This document shows, piece after piece, positions 52,765-60,733 of a DNA stretch of 64,000 nucleotides. Position 1 is the first letter of the stretch. Each line of letters starts with the position of its first letter. Source of the DNA: Gemmatimonadota bacterium (GTDB taxonomy: Bacteria; Gemmatimonadota; Gemmatimonadetes; Longimicrobiales; Gaopeijiaceae); NCBI GenBank assembly GCA_022340865.1, contig JAJDNC010000065.1:46025-110024 (forward strand), written 5' to 3'. Both the position numbers and the translations under genes were made by a program. The notes below the pieces were generated by a model that saw only the letters and a program-made list of their open reading frames with translations, was not told the DNA's origin and searched no databases.

Positions 52765-52788
52765 GGAGCGTCCATGGAGCGTCCATGA
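52765..52788 (+). promoter_or_regulatory. Duplicated ribosome-binding site and start unit before hldD
   Basis: The 11-mer ggagcgtccat occurs twice in tandem (52765-52775, 52776-52786). The first ATG (52774) opens the four-codon frame MERP, whose TGA overlaps the second ATG, the hldD start. A ribosome on the first site would end exactly at the true start. Confidence 0.7.
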
Positions 52789-53771
52789 TCGTCGTCACCG
52801 GAGGAGCCGGCTTCATCGGCTCGAACTTCATCGCCGGCCTGGAGGAGGCGGGGGGGGATCCCGTCACCGTCGTCGACTGGCTCGGCCACGAGGACAAGTG
52901 GAAGAACCTCCGCCGGCGAGACCTGGACGAGCTCGTGGATCCCGGCGCCCTGGACGACTTCCTGGCCCGTCGCGTGGACGACATCACGTACGTCGTGCAC
53001 ATGGGGGCCATCTCCTCCACCACCGAGACCGACGGCGACGTCATCGCCGAGACGAACCTGCGCCTGTCCCAGCATCTGTGGCGGTGGTGCGCACGGCACG
53101 AGGTGCCGCTCCTCTACGCCTCCTCGGCCGCCACCTACGGCGACGGCTCGGCGGGCTTCGACGACGACGCCTCTCCCGGAGCGCTGGCCCGGCTGGTCCC
53201 CCTGAACGCGTACGGGTGGAGCAAGCTCGCCTTCGACAAGTGGGTCGCGCACCAGGCCGCCAGTGCGGGCGCGAAGCCCCCGCAGTGGGTAGGGCTGCGC
53301 TTCTTCAACGTGTACGGCCCCAACGAGTACCACAAAGAGGACATGCGCTCGGTGGTGACCAAGGCGTATCCGGCCGCCGCGGCGGGGAAGCCGATGACCC
53401 TCTTCCGGTCACACCACCCCGACTACCCCGACGGGGGGCAGAAGCGCGACTTCGTCTACGTGAAGGACTGCGTGGACGTGATGCTCTGGCTCACCGAGCA
53501 CCGGGAGGTGAGCGGGCTCTTCAACCTCGGAACCGGGAGGGCCCAGACCTGGCTCGAGCTCATGGGCGCCCTCTACGGCGCGGTGGGGCGCGAGCTCGAC
53601 GTGAGCTGGGTGGACACGCCCGTGGAGATCCGCGATCGCTACCAGTACTTCACGCAGGCCGAGATGGAACGCCTCCGGGCCGCCGGCTACCGCCGGTCGT
53701 TCCGCTCCGTGGAGGAGGGCGTCGCGGACTACGTGGAGCACCACCTGGCCACGGATGACCCGTACCGGTGA
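52785..53771 (+). CDS. hldD: ADP-L-glycero-D-manno-heptose 6-epimerase
   Basis: The 328-residue protein is an extended SDR epimerase that follows E. coli HldD closely: VTGGAGFIGSNF at the start, the active-site stretch LLYASSAATYGDG with SS-T, YGWSKLAFDKWV for the Tyr/Lys pair, RFFNVYGPNEYHKEDM, QKRDFVYVKDCVDV and LFNLGTGRA. It completes the ADP-heptose precursor of lipopolysaccharide inner core, so the organism has an LPS-bearing outer membrane. The start lies inside a tandem duplication. Confidence 0.93.
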   Translation: MIVVTGGAGFIGSNFIAGLEEAGGDPVTVVDWLGHEDKWKNLRRRDLDELVDPGALDDFLARRVDDITYVVHMGAISSTTETDGDVIAETNLRLSQHLWRWCARHEVPLLYASSAATYGDGSAGFDDDASPGALARLVPLNAYGWSKLAFDKWVAHQAASAGAKPPQWVGLRFFNVYGPNEYHKEDMRSVVTKAYPAAAAGKPMTLFRSHHPDYPDGGQKRDFVYVKDCVDVMLWLTEHREVSGLFNLGTGRAQTWLELMGALYGAVGRELDVSWVDTPVEIRDRYQYFTQAEMERLRAAGYRRSFRSVEEGVADYVEHHLATDDPYR

Positions 53772-53817
53772 GGCTGGGACGACACGATCGCCTTCCGGCC
53801 CCTGTTCCTCCAGACCC

Positions 53818-53844
53818 TTGACGGGACGGTGGAATTCCGATAAT
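53818..53844 (+). promoter_or_regulatory. Predicted promoter of the ArsR gene
   Basis: TTGACG (53818-53823) and GATAAT (53839-53844) match consensus at five of six positions each, but are 15 bases apart, which is short. The palindrome at 53848 covers the expected transcription start. Confidence 0.5.
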
Positions 53845-53847
53845 TAG

Positions 53848-53871
53848 CCGTATCGTTAATTAACGATACGG
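53848..53871. promoter_or_regulatory. Perfect 24-bp palindrome, probable ArsR operator
   Basis: The sequence reads identically on both strands (half-site ccgtatcgttaa) and lies 10 bases before the ATG of the ArsR-type regulator. ATCGTT...AACGAT-like symmetry and the position over the start of transcription suggest repression of its own gene. Confidence 0.75.
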
Positions 53872-53881
53872 TTAAGAGCCC

Positions 53882-54217
53882 ATGCCTACCGACTCTCTGA
53901 GCGCCACCCTCGCCGCCCTCGCCCACCCGACCCGACGCTCGATCCTCGCGCGCCTGGCCCAGGGGGCCGCCACCGTCAAGGAGCTGTCGGAGCCGTTCGA
54001 GCTGAGCGCCCCCGCGATCTCCAGGCACCTGCGCGTCCTCGAGAAGGCCGGCCTCATACACCGCGCCCGTGACGCGCAGTGGCGTCCGTGTGCTCTGGAG
54101 GCGGGTCCCCTGAAGGAGGTCGCGGAGTGGGCGCAGGAGTACCGCAGCTTCTGGGACGGCGACGGCCACCTCGACGTCTACCTGGCGCACCTCAGGAGGA
54201 GGCGCGGAGACATGTGA
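53882..54217 (+). CDS. ArsR-family winged-helix regulator
   Basis: The 111-residue protein fits the ArsR/SmtB fold: LAALAHPTRRSILARLAQG, then AATVKELSEPFELSAPAISR as the recognition helix and HLRVLEKAGLIHRARDAQWR as the wing. The ELCVCDL-type metal site of ArsR is absent, so it is more like the regulators paired with SRPBCC genes. No SRPBCC gene follows: a GTG overlapping its stop opens only a 30-codon frame without a recognisable domain, and the next gene is convergent. Confidence 0.9.
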   Translation: MPTDSLSATLAALAHPTRRSILARLAQGAATVKELSEPFELSAPAISRHLRVLEKAGLIHRARDAQWRPCALEAGPLKEVAEWAQEYRSFWDGDGHLDVYLAHLRRRRGDM

Positions 54218-54242
54218 CGGAGGCGGAGGCCCGGTCTCGACC

Positions 54243-56492
54243 TCACCCGCCGGAGCCTCCCGCCGACCCCTCCCCCATCCGCGTGCCCTCACCCTTCAGC
54301 CAGTAGTCGAACCACTGGCGGATGCGGCCCAGGCGGTCCACCAGGAGCCACGGCTCTCCGGTGCGTGACAGGTCGTGGTTGGATCGCGGATAGCGCACGA
54401 ACTCCGCCTCCACGCCGCGCTTCCGGAGGCCCATGAACCACTCCTCGGCGCTGGTCATGGTGGCGCGGTGGTCCTCCTCCGACTGCACCAGGAGCGTGGG
54501 CGTGTGCACGTTCTGCACGTACATGTCCGGTGAGAGCTTCCGGTACAGGTCCGGATTGTCCCACGGCTTGCCGTAGAACTCGAACTCGGTGAGGCCCTGC
54601 GCGTCCGACGAGCCGTACCAGCTGAACCAGTCGCTGATCATGCGGTCCACCTCGGCCGCCTTGAAGCGATCGGTGTGGGCCGTCACCCACGCCGTCATGA
54701 AGCCGCCGTAGCTCCCGCCGGTGACGCCCATCCGGGTCGAGTCCACGTCCGGACGCCGGCTGACGATGTCCACCGCCTTCATTAGGTCCTGATAGTCCTC
54801 GTCGCCCCAGCGTCCCCGCGTCGAGTAGGTGAAGTCGGCACCGTACCCGCCGGATCCGCGGGGGTTGGTGTAGAGCACGAACATGCCGGCGCCGGTGAGG
54901 TTCTGGAACTCATCGAACCACCCTTCGCCGTACGAGGAGTGCGGACCGCCGTGGATGTAGAGGACCAACGGGTACTTCTTGCCCTTCTCGTAGCCGTACG
55001 GGTACTGGAGCCACGCCTCGATCTCCAGGCCGCCCACCGACTCGTAGGTGAAGCGGTCGGCCTTCGACCAGGCGATCTCCCGGTTCAGCGCATCGTTGAA
55101 GCCCGTCAGCCTCCTCTCGTTCTTGCCGTCGATGCCGGCGACATACAGCTCGGTGGGCTCGTCCACCGACGTGGCCACGAAAGCCACCTTCCGGTAGGCC
55201 TCGTCGTAGGAGAAGCCGTTGATGCGCCGCCGTCCCGAGATCACCTCGGTCATGGCGCCGCTCTTCGGGTCCACCCGGAACAGGGCGGTGCGCCCGCCGA
55301 CGGCCGCGCTCATGGTCATCTTGCCGTCGGGCATCCACTCCACGCTCTGGGGCTCGTACTGCCAGCTCCCCAGCACGTTCCTGGGCTCGCCGCCGGCCAG
55401 GTCCACCACCCAGATTCGCCGGCTCGACGTGCGCGCCAGGCTCGAGACGAAGCCGATCTGCTTCGAGTCCGGCGACCACATGAGCCGGCTCTCGCTGCCG
55501 TCCTGATGCGTGAGGCGGCGTGCCTCGCCGCCACTCGCCGGCATGACGAAGATGTCGGCGTCGTTGCGCGGCGCCTCGTCACGCGTCGAGTCGTACGGGA
55601 GCTCGGAGACGGAGTCGCGCTCGGCCGCCACCACCGAGTCCGGGCGCAGCTCGGGGTCGGCGGTGAAGGCGATCCAGCGCCCGTCGGGGGACACCTGGGG
55701 GTCACGGTGGGAGTACGGCGTGTCCGTGAGCCTGGTCTTGGCCGTGTCCCCGGTGCTCTGCCGGTAGATCTCGGACGCCTCCCACGTGCGGGGGGTCCGC
55801 CGGTTGGGCAGGTAGCCCCGTCCGTTGGCCATCATGGGGATATCCGTGAACTGCATGCCGTCGAAGCGCCGCGGATCCAGGGGCCGGGTGATGCTCCCGT
55901 ACGGAGGCCGCGCCACCGGGTTCATGCGGGCGTACGGATCGCCTCGGCCGCCGCGTCCGCCCGGCGCCTCCTGCGGGGCGTCTTCTTCACTCCCGCGCCC
56001 CCCCCGGCCGAAGAAGCCGAAGCGCCCCGAGCCTCCCTGGGTGAACACCGTGAACGAGCCGTCCGCGGGCGTGGAGCCCCGGGGCTCGGCCTCGGGCTGG
56101 AACGCCTCACCCGCCGGCACCCGGTCCATGCGCAGGGCCCACGTGCTTCCCCGGCCTCCCTCCCGCCTCGAGGTGAAGAGCAGGAGCGAGCCGTCCCGGG
56201 ACCACCGCGGGTTGGAGCTCTCCGTCCCCGGCGAGGTCATGCGCACGGGCTCGTCTCCGGCGCTGGAGACGAGCCATACCTCGGAGTGGCGCTTGTTCGC
56301 GGCCTCGTCCACTGTGGTGACGGTGAACGCGACCCACCGCCCGTTCGGCGACATGGCCGGCGAGGAGACGGTGGTGAGCTTGTACCAGTCCCGGGTCTGG
56401 AACGCACGACCCTGGCTTGCCGTAGACGGCGTTTGCGCCGCAGCGGGCGCGACGGCGAGTAAGGCGCAGACGACGGGTATGAAGCGACGCAT
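54243..56492 (-). CDS. S9-family prolyl oligopeptidase
   Basis: The 749-residue protein has a signal peptide (MRRFIPVVCALLAVAPAAAQ) and an N-terminal propeller (about 30-480) with SPNG/SPDG repeats and a long Gly/Arg-rich insert (about 150-200). The C-terminal hydrolase contains LYIHGGPHSSYG, nucleophile motif VTGGSYGGFMTAW, the Asp in QSEEDHR and His in SNHDLSRTG. It cleaves oligopeptides outside the cytoplasm, as in DPP-like S9 enzymes. It is divergent from the mannosidase operon. Confidence 0.93.
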   Translation of the reverse strand: MRRFIPVVCALLAVAPAAAQTPSTASQGRAFQTRDWYKLTTVSSPAMSPNGRWVAFTVTTVDEAANKRHSEVWLVSSAGDEPVRMTSPGTESSNPRWSRDGSLLLFTSRREGGRGSTWALRMDRVPAGEAFQPEAEPRGSTPADGSFTVFTQGGSGRFGFFGRGGRGSEEDAPQEAPGGRGGRGDPYARMNPVARPPYGSITRPLDPRRFDGMQFTDIPMMANGRGYLPNRRTPRTWEASEIYRQSTGDTAKTRLTDTPYSHRDPQVSPDGRWIAFTADPELRPDSVVAAERDSVSELPYDSTRDEAPRNDADIFVMPASGGEARRLTHQDGSESRLMWSPDSKQIGFVSSLARTSSRRIWVVDLAGGEPRNVLGSWQYEPQSVEWMPDGKMTMSAAVGGRTALFRVDPKSGAMTEVISGRRRINGFSYDEAYRKVAFVATSVDEPTELYVAGIDGKNERRLTGFNDALNREIAWSKADRFTYESVGGLEIEAWLQYPYGYEKGKKYPLVLYIHGGPHSSYGEGWFDEFQNLTGAGMFVLYTNPRGSGGYGADFTYSTRGRWGDEDYQDLMKAVDIVSRRPDVDSTRMGVTGGSYGGFMTAWVTAHTDRFKAAEVDRMISDWFSWYGSSDAQGLTEFEFYGKPWDNPDLYRKLSPDMYVQNVHTPTLLVQSEEDHRATMTSAEEWFMGLRKRGVEAEFVRYPRSNHDLSRTGEPWLLVDRLGRIRQWFDYWLKGEGTRMGEGSAGGSGG

Positions 56493-56819
56493 GACGGGTG
56501 CTCCGATGAGCGTGGACCGCGCGGGCGCCGGCAGGGAGGACCCCGCGTCCGGCGACGATAGGCGCGGGCGGATGTGGCGTCAACGACAGCTGTGGGAGAC
56601 CGCCGGCTCCCGTGCCGACCCGGCGTCCGGTGGACCCGCCGTCCGGTAGACCCGGTCTCGTCGGAGGCGTGGGGGCGGGCTCATGCTCGGAGGCCCCGTC
56701 GCCCGGGATCCCCAGGTGACGCGTCAATCCAGCGGGTGAGCCGGGGCCGGCCGGCGGCGGCTGGCGACCTCCCGAAGCTCCACCCTACCTTGACTCGGTA
56801 CCCATTCCAGGAGGACGAG
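56493..56819. other. Divergent region between S9 peptidase and mannosidase operon
   Basis: These 327 bases hold the predicted S9 promoter near the left end (56555-56583), and a TTGACT (about 56790) with an AGGAGG binding site at 56809-56814 near the right end. The plus-strand frame is open across it but starts at 56574 without a binding site, and its product before 56790 is not protein-like. No other feature was recognised. Confidence 0.5.
56555..56583 (-). promoter_or_regulatory. Predicted promoter of the S9 peptidase gene
   Basis: On the minus strand TTGACG (56583-56578) and TATCGT (56560-56555) are exactly 17 bases apart. The expected start near 56548 leaves a leader of about 55 bases before the ATG at 56492. 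Confidence 0.6.
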
Positions 56820-58337
56820 CTGGACCCCGACGGCAAAACCTCCGCCCCCGACCGCCGGGCGTTCCTGCGCCGGGCCGCCGGTGCCGTGGGCGCCGCGGCC
56901 GTGGTGGTACCTCTCGGCGGCCGTATCGCCACCGGCGAAAGCGACCCGGCCGCCAGCGGCACGCAATCCACGCGTACGCCGGCCGCCGCGGGCCCGCTCC
57001 AGCAGCGCCGGCTCGACGGCCGGCCACCCCTCGCCGAGCGCTGCTTCACGAGCAAGGCCGTCGAGCGCACCATCCAGCGGGTGAAGCACGAGGTCACGGA
57101 TCCGAAGATCGCGCAGCTCTTCGAGAACTGCTTCCCCAACACCCTGGACACGACGGTGGACTTCGGTGAGGTGGACGGCCGTCCCGACACCTTCGTCATC
57201 ACCGGGGACATCGACGCCATGTGGCTGAGGGACTCCAGCGCCCAGGTGTGGCCGTACCTGCCGCTGATGCGGGAGGACGACCACCTCCAGCGCCTCATCG
57301 CGGGGGTCATCAACCGGCAGACGCGCTGCATCCTCATCGACCCCTACGCCAACGCGTTCTACAAGGGCCCGGGGGACAGCCCGTGGAAGCACGACCTCAC
57401 GGACATGAAACCCCAGCTCCACGAGCGGAAGTGGGAGGTGGACTCCCTCTGCTATCCCATCCGGCTGGCGTACCGGTACTGGAAGCTCACCGCGGACACG
57501 TCCCCCTTCGACGATGCGTGGCGCCGGGCGATGCGCAGCGTGGTCGCCACGTTCCGCACGCAGCAGCGCATGCACGGGCGTGGCCCCTATCACTTCGAGC
57601 GCGTCACCGCCTGGCAGAGCGACACGGTGGCCGGAGGTGGGTGGGGCAATCCCGTCCGGCCGGTGGGGCTCATCGTGTCGATCTTCAGGCCCTCCGACGA
57701 CGCGACGATCTTCCCGTTCCTGGTTCCGTCCAACCACTTCGCGGTGGTGTCGCTGGGCCAGCTCGCGGAGATGGCCACCGCGCTGGGACCCGGCGCGGAC
57801 TTCGCCGCCGAGTGCCGCTCCCTGGCCGCCGAGGTCGCCGACGCCCTGCGCACGTACGCGGTGGTGGAGCACCCGACCCGGGGTCGGGTGTGGGCCTACG
57901 AGGTGGACGGATACGGTAGCCGCCTCTTCATGGACGACGCCAACGTGCCCAGCCTGCTGTCGCTCCCGTACCTGGGAGCGTGCGCGAAGGACGACGCGCT
58001 CTACCGGCGCACCCGTGCCTTCGTGCTCTCCGACGACGACCCCTACTGGTTCCGGGGCAAGGCGGCGTCGGGGGTGGGAGGGCCCCACGCGGGGCCGGGA
58101 CGCATCTGGCCGCTGGGCTTGATGATGCAGGCCCTCACCAGCACGTCCGACGACGAAGTCGCCGGCGTCCTGCGCACGCTGAAGGACACGGACGCCGGCA
58201 CGGGCTTCATGCACGAAGCCTTCGACAAGGACGACCCATCAGACTACACAAGGGCATGGTTCGCATGGGCGAATACGCTCTTCGGGGAGTTGATCCTCAC
58301 GGTGCTGCACGAGAGACCGCACCTGCTGAAGACATGA
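56820..58337 (+). CDS. GH125 exo-alpha-1,6-mannosidase
   Basis: The roughly 505-residue protein starts with a Tat-type signal (DRRAFLRRAAGAVGAAAVVV) and continues as a family 125 glycoside hydrolase: VITGDIDAMWLRDSSAQVWP, FYKGPGDSPWKHDLTDMKPQ, the signature RLFMDDANVPSLLSLPYLG and GPGRIWPLGLMMQALTS. Such enzymes release mannose from alpha-1,6 linkages with inversion. AGGAGG five bases upstream points to a CTG start at 56820; TTG 56790 is an alternative. Its stop overlaps the GH92 start (ATGA). It is Tat-exported, while its partners are lipoproteins. Confidence 0.88.
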   Translation: MDPDGKTSAPDRRAFLRRAAGAVGAAAVVVPLGGRIATGESDPAASGTQSTRTPAAAGPLQQRRLDGRPPLAERCFTSKAVERTIQRVKHEVTDPKIAQLFENCFPNTLDTTVDFGEVDGRPDTFVITGDIDAMWLRDSSAQVWPYLPLMREDDHLQRLIAGVINRQTRCILIDPYANAFYKGPGDSPWKHDLTDMKPQLHERKWEVDSLCYPIRLAYRYWKLTADTSPFDDAWRRAMRSVVATFRTQQRMHGRGPYHFERVTAWQSDTVAGGGWGNPVRPVGLIVSIFRPSDDATIFPFLVPSNHFAVVSLGQLAEMATALGPGADFAAECRSLAAEVADALRTYAVVEHPTRGRVWAYEVDGYGSRLFMDDANVPSLLSLPYLGACAKDDALYRRTRAFVLSDDDPYWFRGKAASGVGGPHAGPGRIWPLGLMMQALTSTSDDEVAGVLRTLKDTDAGTGFMHEAFDKDDPSDYTRAWFAWANTLFGELILTVLHERPHLLKT

Positions 58338-60733
58338 GGACGAAGCGTGCGTCGGCGACGCCTCACGCGCCGCCGGTGTCCCGGCGTCGGGGCGGCGGCG
58401 GCGAGGCCCGTCTCCGGTGGCTACGGGCTCGAGGGCCGCGACGGGCACGGCGGGTCGGGCTGCCCCTGGCCGCCGTTGCCGTTCTCGCGTCCTGCGCGCC
58501 CCCCGACCATCCGCCCGCCCTTCAACAGGAGTCGCTGGCACGCTGGGTGGATCCCTTCATCGGCACCGGCGGGCACGGCCACACGTATCCCGGCGCCACC
58601 GTCCCCTTCGGGATGGTCCAGGTGAGCCCCGACAACGGGCGCTCGGGTTGGGACTGGTGCTCCGGGTACAACTGGTCCGACTCGGTGCTCACGGGCTTCA
58701 GCCACACGCACCTCAGCGGAACCGGGATCGGAGACCTGCTGGACATCCTGGTCATGCCGGTGGCGGGCCCCGTGAACCTCGCCGTGGACACGCTCCCCGA
58801 CGGCACCCGACCGTACGCCGACCGCCTGAGCCACGCCCACGAGCACGCGGAGCCGGGCTACTACTCGGTGACGCTCCAGCGCAGCCACATCAAGGTGGAG
58901 CTCACCGCGACGCGTCGGGTGGGCCTGCACCGCGTCACCTTCCCCGCCGGCGCGGACCCGGGGCTGGTCGTCGACCTCGGATACCACGAGAACTGGGACG
59001 CGCCCACCTCCACCCAGCTGACCCAGGTCGCGGACACCCTCTTCCTGGGACGGCGCTACAGCACGGGATGGGCCAAGGACGAGCGCATCCACTTCGCGCT
59101 GGTGACGTCCCGCCCGGTGACCCGTGTGGACATGGTGGGCACCTCCCCCCACCAGAGGGCGCTCCTGCACTTCGCCCCCGGCACCCACACCCTGCTGCTC
59201 AAGGTGGCGATCTCCTACGTCGACGAGCGCGGGGCGTTGGAGAACCTGGAGGCGGAGGCTCCGCTCTGGGACTTCGACGGCGCGCGGGCGCACGCCGCGC
59301 GCATGTGGGAGCGGGAGCTTTCCAAGGTCCGCATCACCGGAGGGACGCCGGCGGACAGGACGATCTTCTATACGGCGCTCTACCACACGCGCCTCGCGCC
59401 GATCCTGTTCGAGGACGTGGACGGCCGCTACCGGGGTGCCGACGGCAGGATCCACCGGGCGAAGGGCTTCGAGAACTACTCGATCTTCTCGCTGTGGGAC
59501 ACGTTCCGTGCCGCGAACCCGCTGAACACCATCCTCGATCCCGCCCGCGTGCACGACTTCGTGGCCTCCATGCTCGCGTTCGGCGACCAGCACGGGCTCC
59601 TGCCGGTGTGGCCCCTGGTGGGCAACGAGACCAACACGATGACGGGCAACCACGCGATTCCCGTCATCGTGGACGCGGTGCTCAAGGGCCTGGCCGGCGT
59701 GGATCCGCGGCGGGCGCTGGCCGCCGCGGTGAAGAGCGAGTCCTCGGACATCCGCGACCTGGGCCTCTACCGCCGGTACGGCTTCGTCCCCTCGAACCTG
59801 GGCAGCGAGTCGGTGACGAAGACGCTGGAGTACGGCTACGACGACGCCACTGTGGCGCGCCTCGCCACCTTCGTGGGAGACAGCGCCACGGCCCGGACGT
59901 TCCGGGCCCGGTCTCGGGCGTGGCGCCACGTCTACGACCCCAGCACCGGCTTCATGCGTGGCCGCCTCACCGACGGCTCCTTCCGTGTGCCCTTCGATCC
60001 CCTGCGCGCGGACCACGGCCCGCACAGCGACTACACCGAGGGGAACGCGTGGCAGCACTCCTGGTTCGTTCCCCACGACGTCGCCGGTCTGGTGGCGGCC
60101 CACGGAGGTGACAAGCCCTTCGTCCGCCAGCTCGACGAGCTTTTCGACCAGGACACGGTCCTCACGGGCACGAACGTGGACGTGGACATCTCGGGCCTCA
60201 TCGGCCAGTACGCCCAGGGCAACGAGCCCAGCCACAACATCGCGTACCTGTACGCGTGGGCCGGTCGCCCCGACCGGGTGGCGGACCGGGTGCGCCAGAT
60301 CCTCGACACGCAGTACCGCGACGCGCCCGACGGGCTCCCGGGCAACGAGGACTGCGGGCAGATCTCCGCATGGTACGTCCTCAGCGCGCTGGGATTCTAT
60401 CCGGCGGATCCGGCTTCGGGCGTGTACGTGCTGGGCCTGCCCCGCTTCGACGAGGCGCGCATCCGCGTGCAGCACGGGGTGTTCATCATCCGCGTCCACC
60501 GCGACGAGCCCGGGGCGCACTACATACGCTCGGTGCGTCTGGACGGCCGGGACTGGCCGTTCACGTACATCCGCCACGAGGACGTGGCCCGCGGCGGGCT
60601 CCTGCAGATCGAGCTGGGCGCCACGCCCTCCCCGACGTGGGGCCGGGCGCTGTGGACGCGACCACCTTCCGACTCCGACCCCGCGGACGTGGTGGTGGTG
60701 AGGGAGGAAGCGGAGAGGATGGCCCGGCGATGA
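58334..60733 (+). CDS. GH92 alpha-mannosidase (lipoprotein)
   Basis: The 799-residue protein has a basic N-terminus and lipobox (LASC), then the GH92 pattern: DPFIGTGGHGHTYPGATVPFG, FSHTHLSGTG, SIFSLWDTFRAANPL, YTEGNAWQHSWFVPHD and GNEDCGQISAWYVLSALGFY, with the Ca2+-linked acidic pair. GH92 enzymes are calcium-dependent exo-mannosidases, most often alpha-1,2 and some alpha-1,3. It overlaps both neighbours by ATGA in a three-gene operon. Confidence 0.94.
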   Translation: MRTKRASATPHAPPVSRRRGGGGEARLRWLRARGPRRARRVGLPLAAVAVLASCAPPDHPPALQQESLARWVDPFIGTGGHGHTYPGATVPFGMVQVSPDNGRSGWDWCSGYNWSDSVLTGFSHTHLSGTGIGDLLDILVMPVAGPVNLAVDTLPDGTRPYADRLSHAHEHAEPGYYSVTLQRSHIKVELTATRRVGLHRVTFPAGADPGLVVDLGYHENWDAPTSTQLTQVADTLFLGRRYSTGWAKDERIHFALVTSRPVTRVDMVGTSPHQRALLHFAPGTHTLLLKVAISYVDERGALENLEAEAPLWDFDGARAHAARMWERELSKVRITGGTPADRTIFYTALYHTRLAPILFEDVDGRYRGADGRIHRAKGFENYSIFSLWDTFRAANPLNTILDPARVHDFVASMLAFGDQHGLLPVWPLVGNETNTMTGNHAIPVIVDAVLKGLAGVDPRRALAAAVKSESSDIRDLGLYRRYGFVPSNLGSESVTKTLEYGYDDATVARLATFVGDSATARTFRARSRAWRHVYDPSTGFMRGRLTDGSFRVPFDPLRADHGPHSDYTEGNAWQHSWFVPHDVAGLVAAHGGDKPFVRQLDELFDQDTVLTGTNVDVDISGLIGQYAQGNEPSHNIAYLYAWAGRPDRVADRVRQILDTQYRDAPDGLPGNEDCGQISAWYVLSALGFYPADPASGVYVLGLPRFDEARIRVQHGVFIIRVHRDEPGAHYIRSVRLDGRDWPFTYIRHEDVARGGLLQIELGATPSPTWGRALWTRPPSDSDPADVVVVREEAERMARR

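Noticed and set aside
54203..54306. Start of an SRPBCC gene after ArsR
   Set aside because: A GTG overlaps the ArsR stop, but the 30-codon frame has no likeness to SRPBCC proteins and runs into the 3' end of the S9 peptidase gene.
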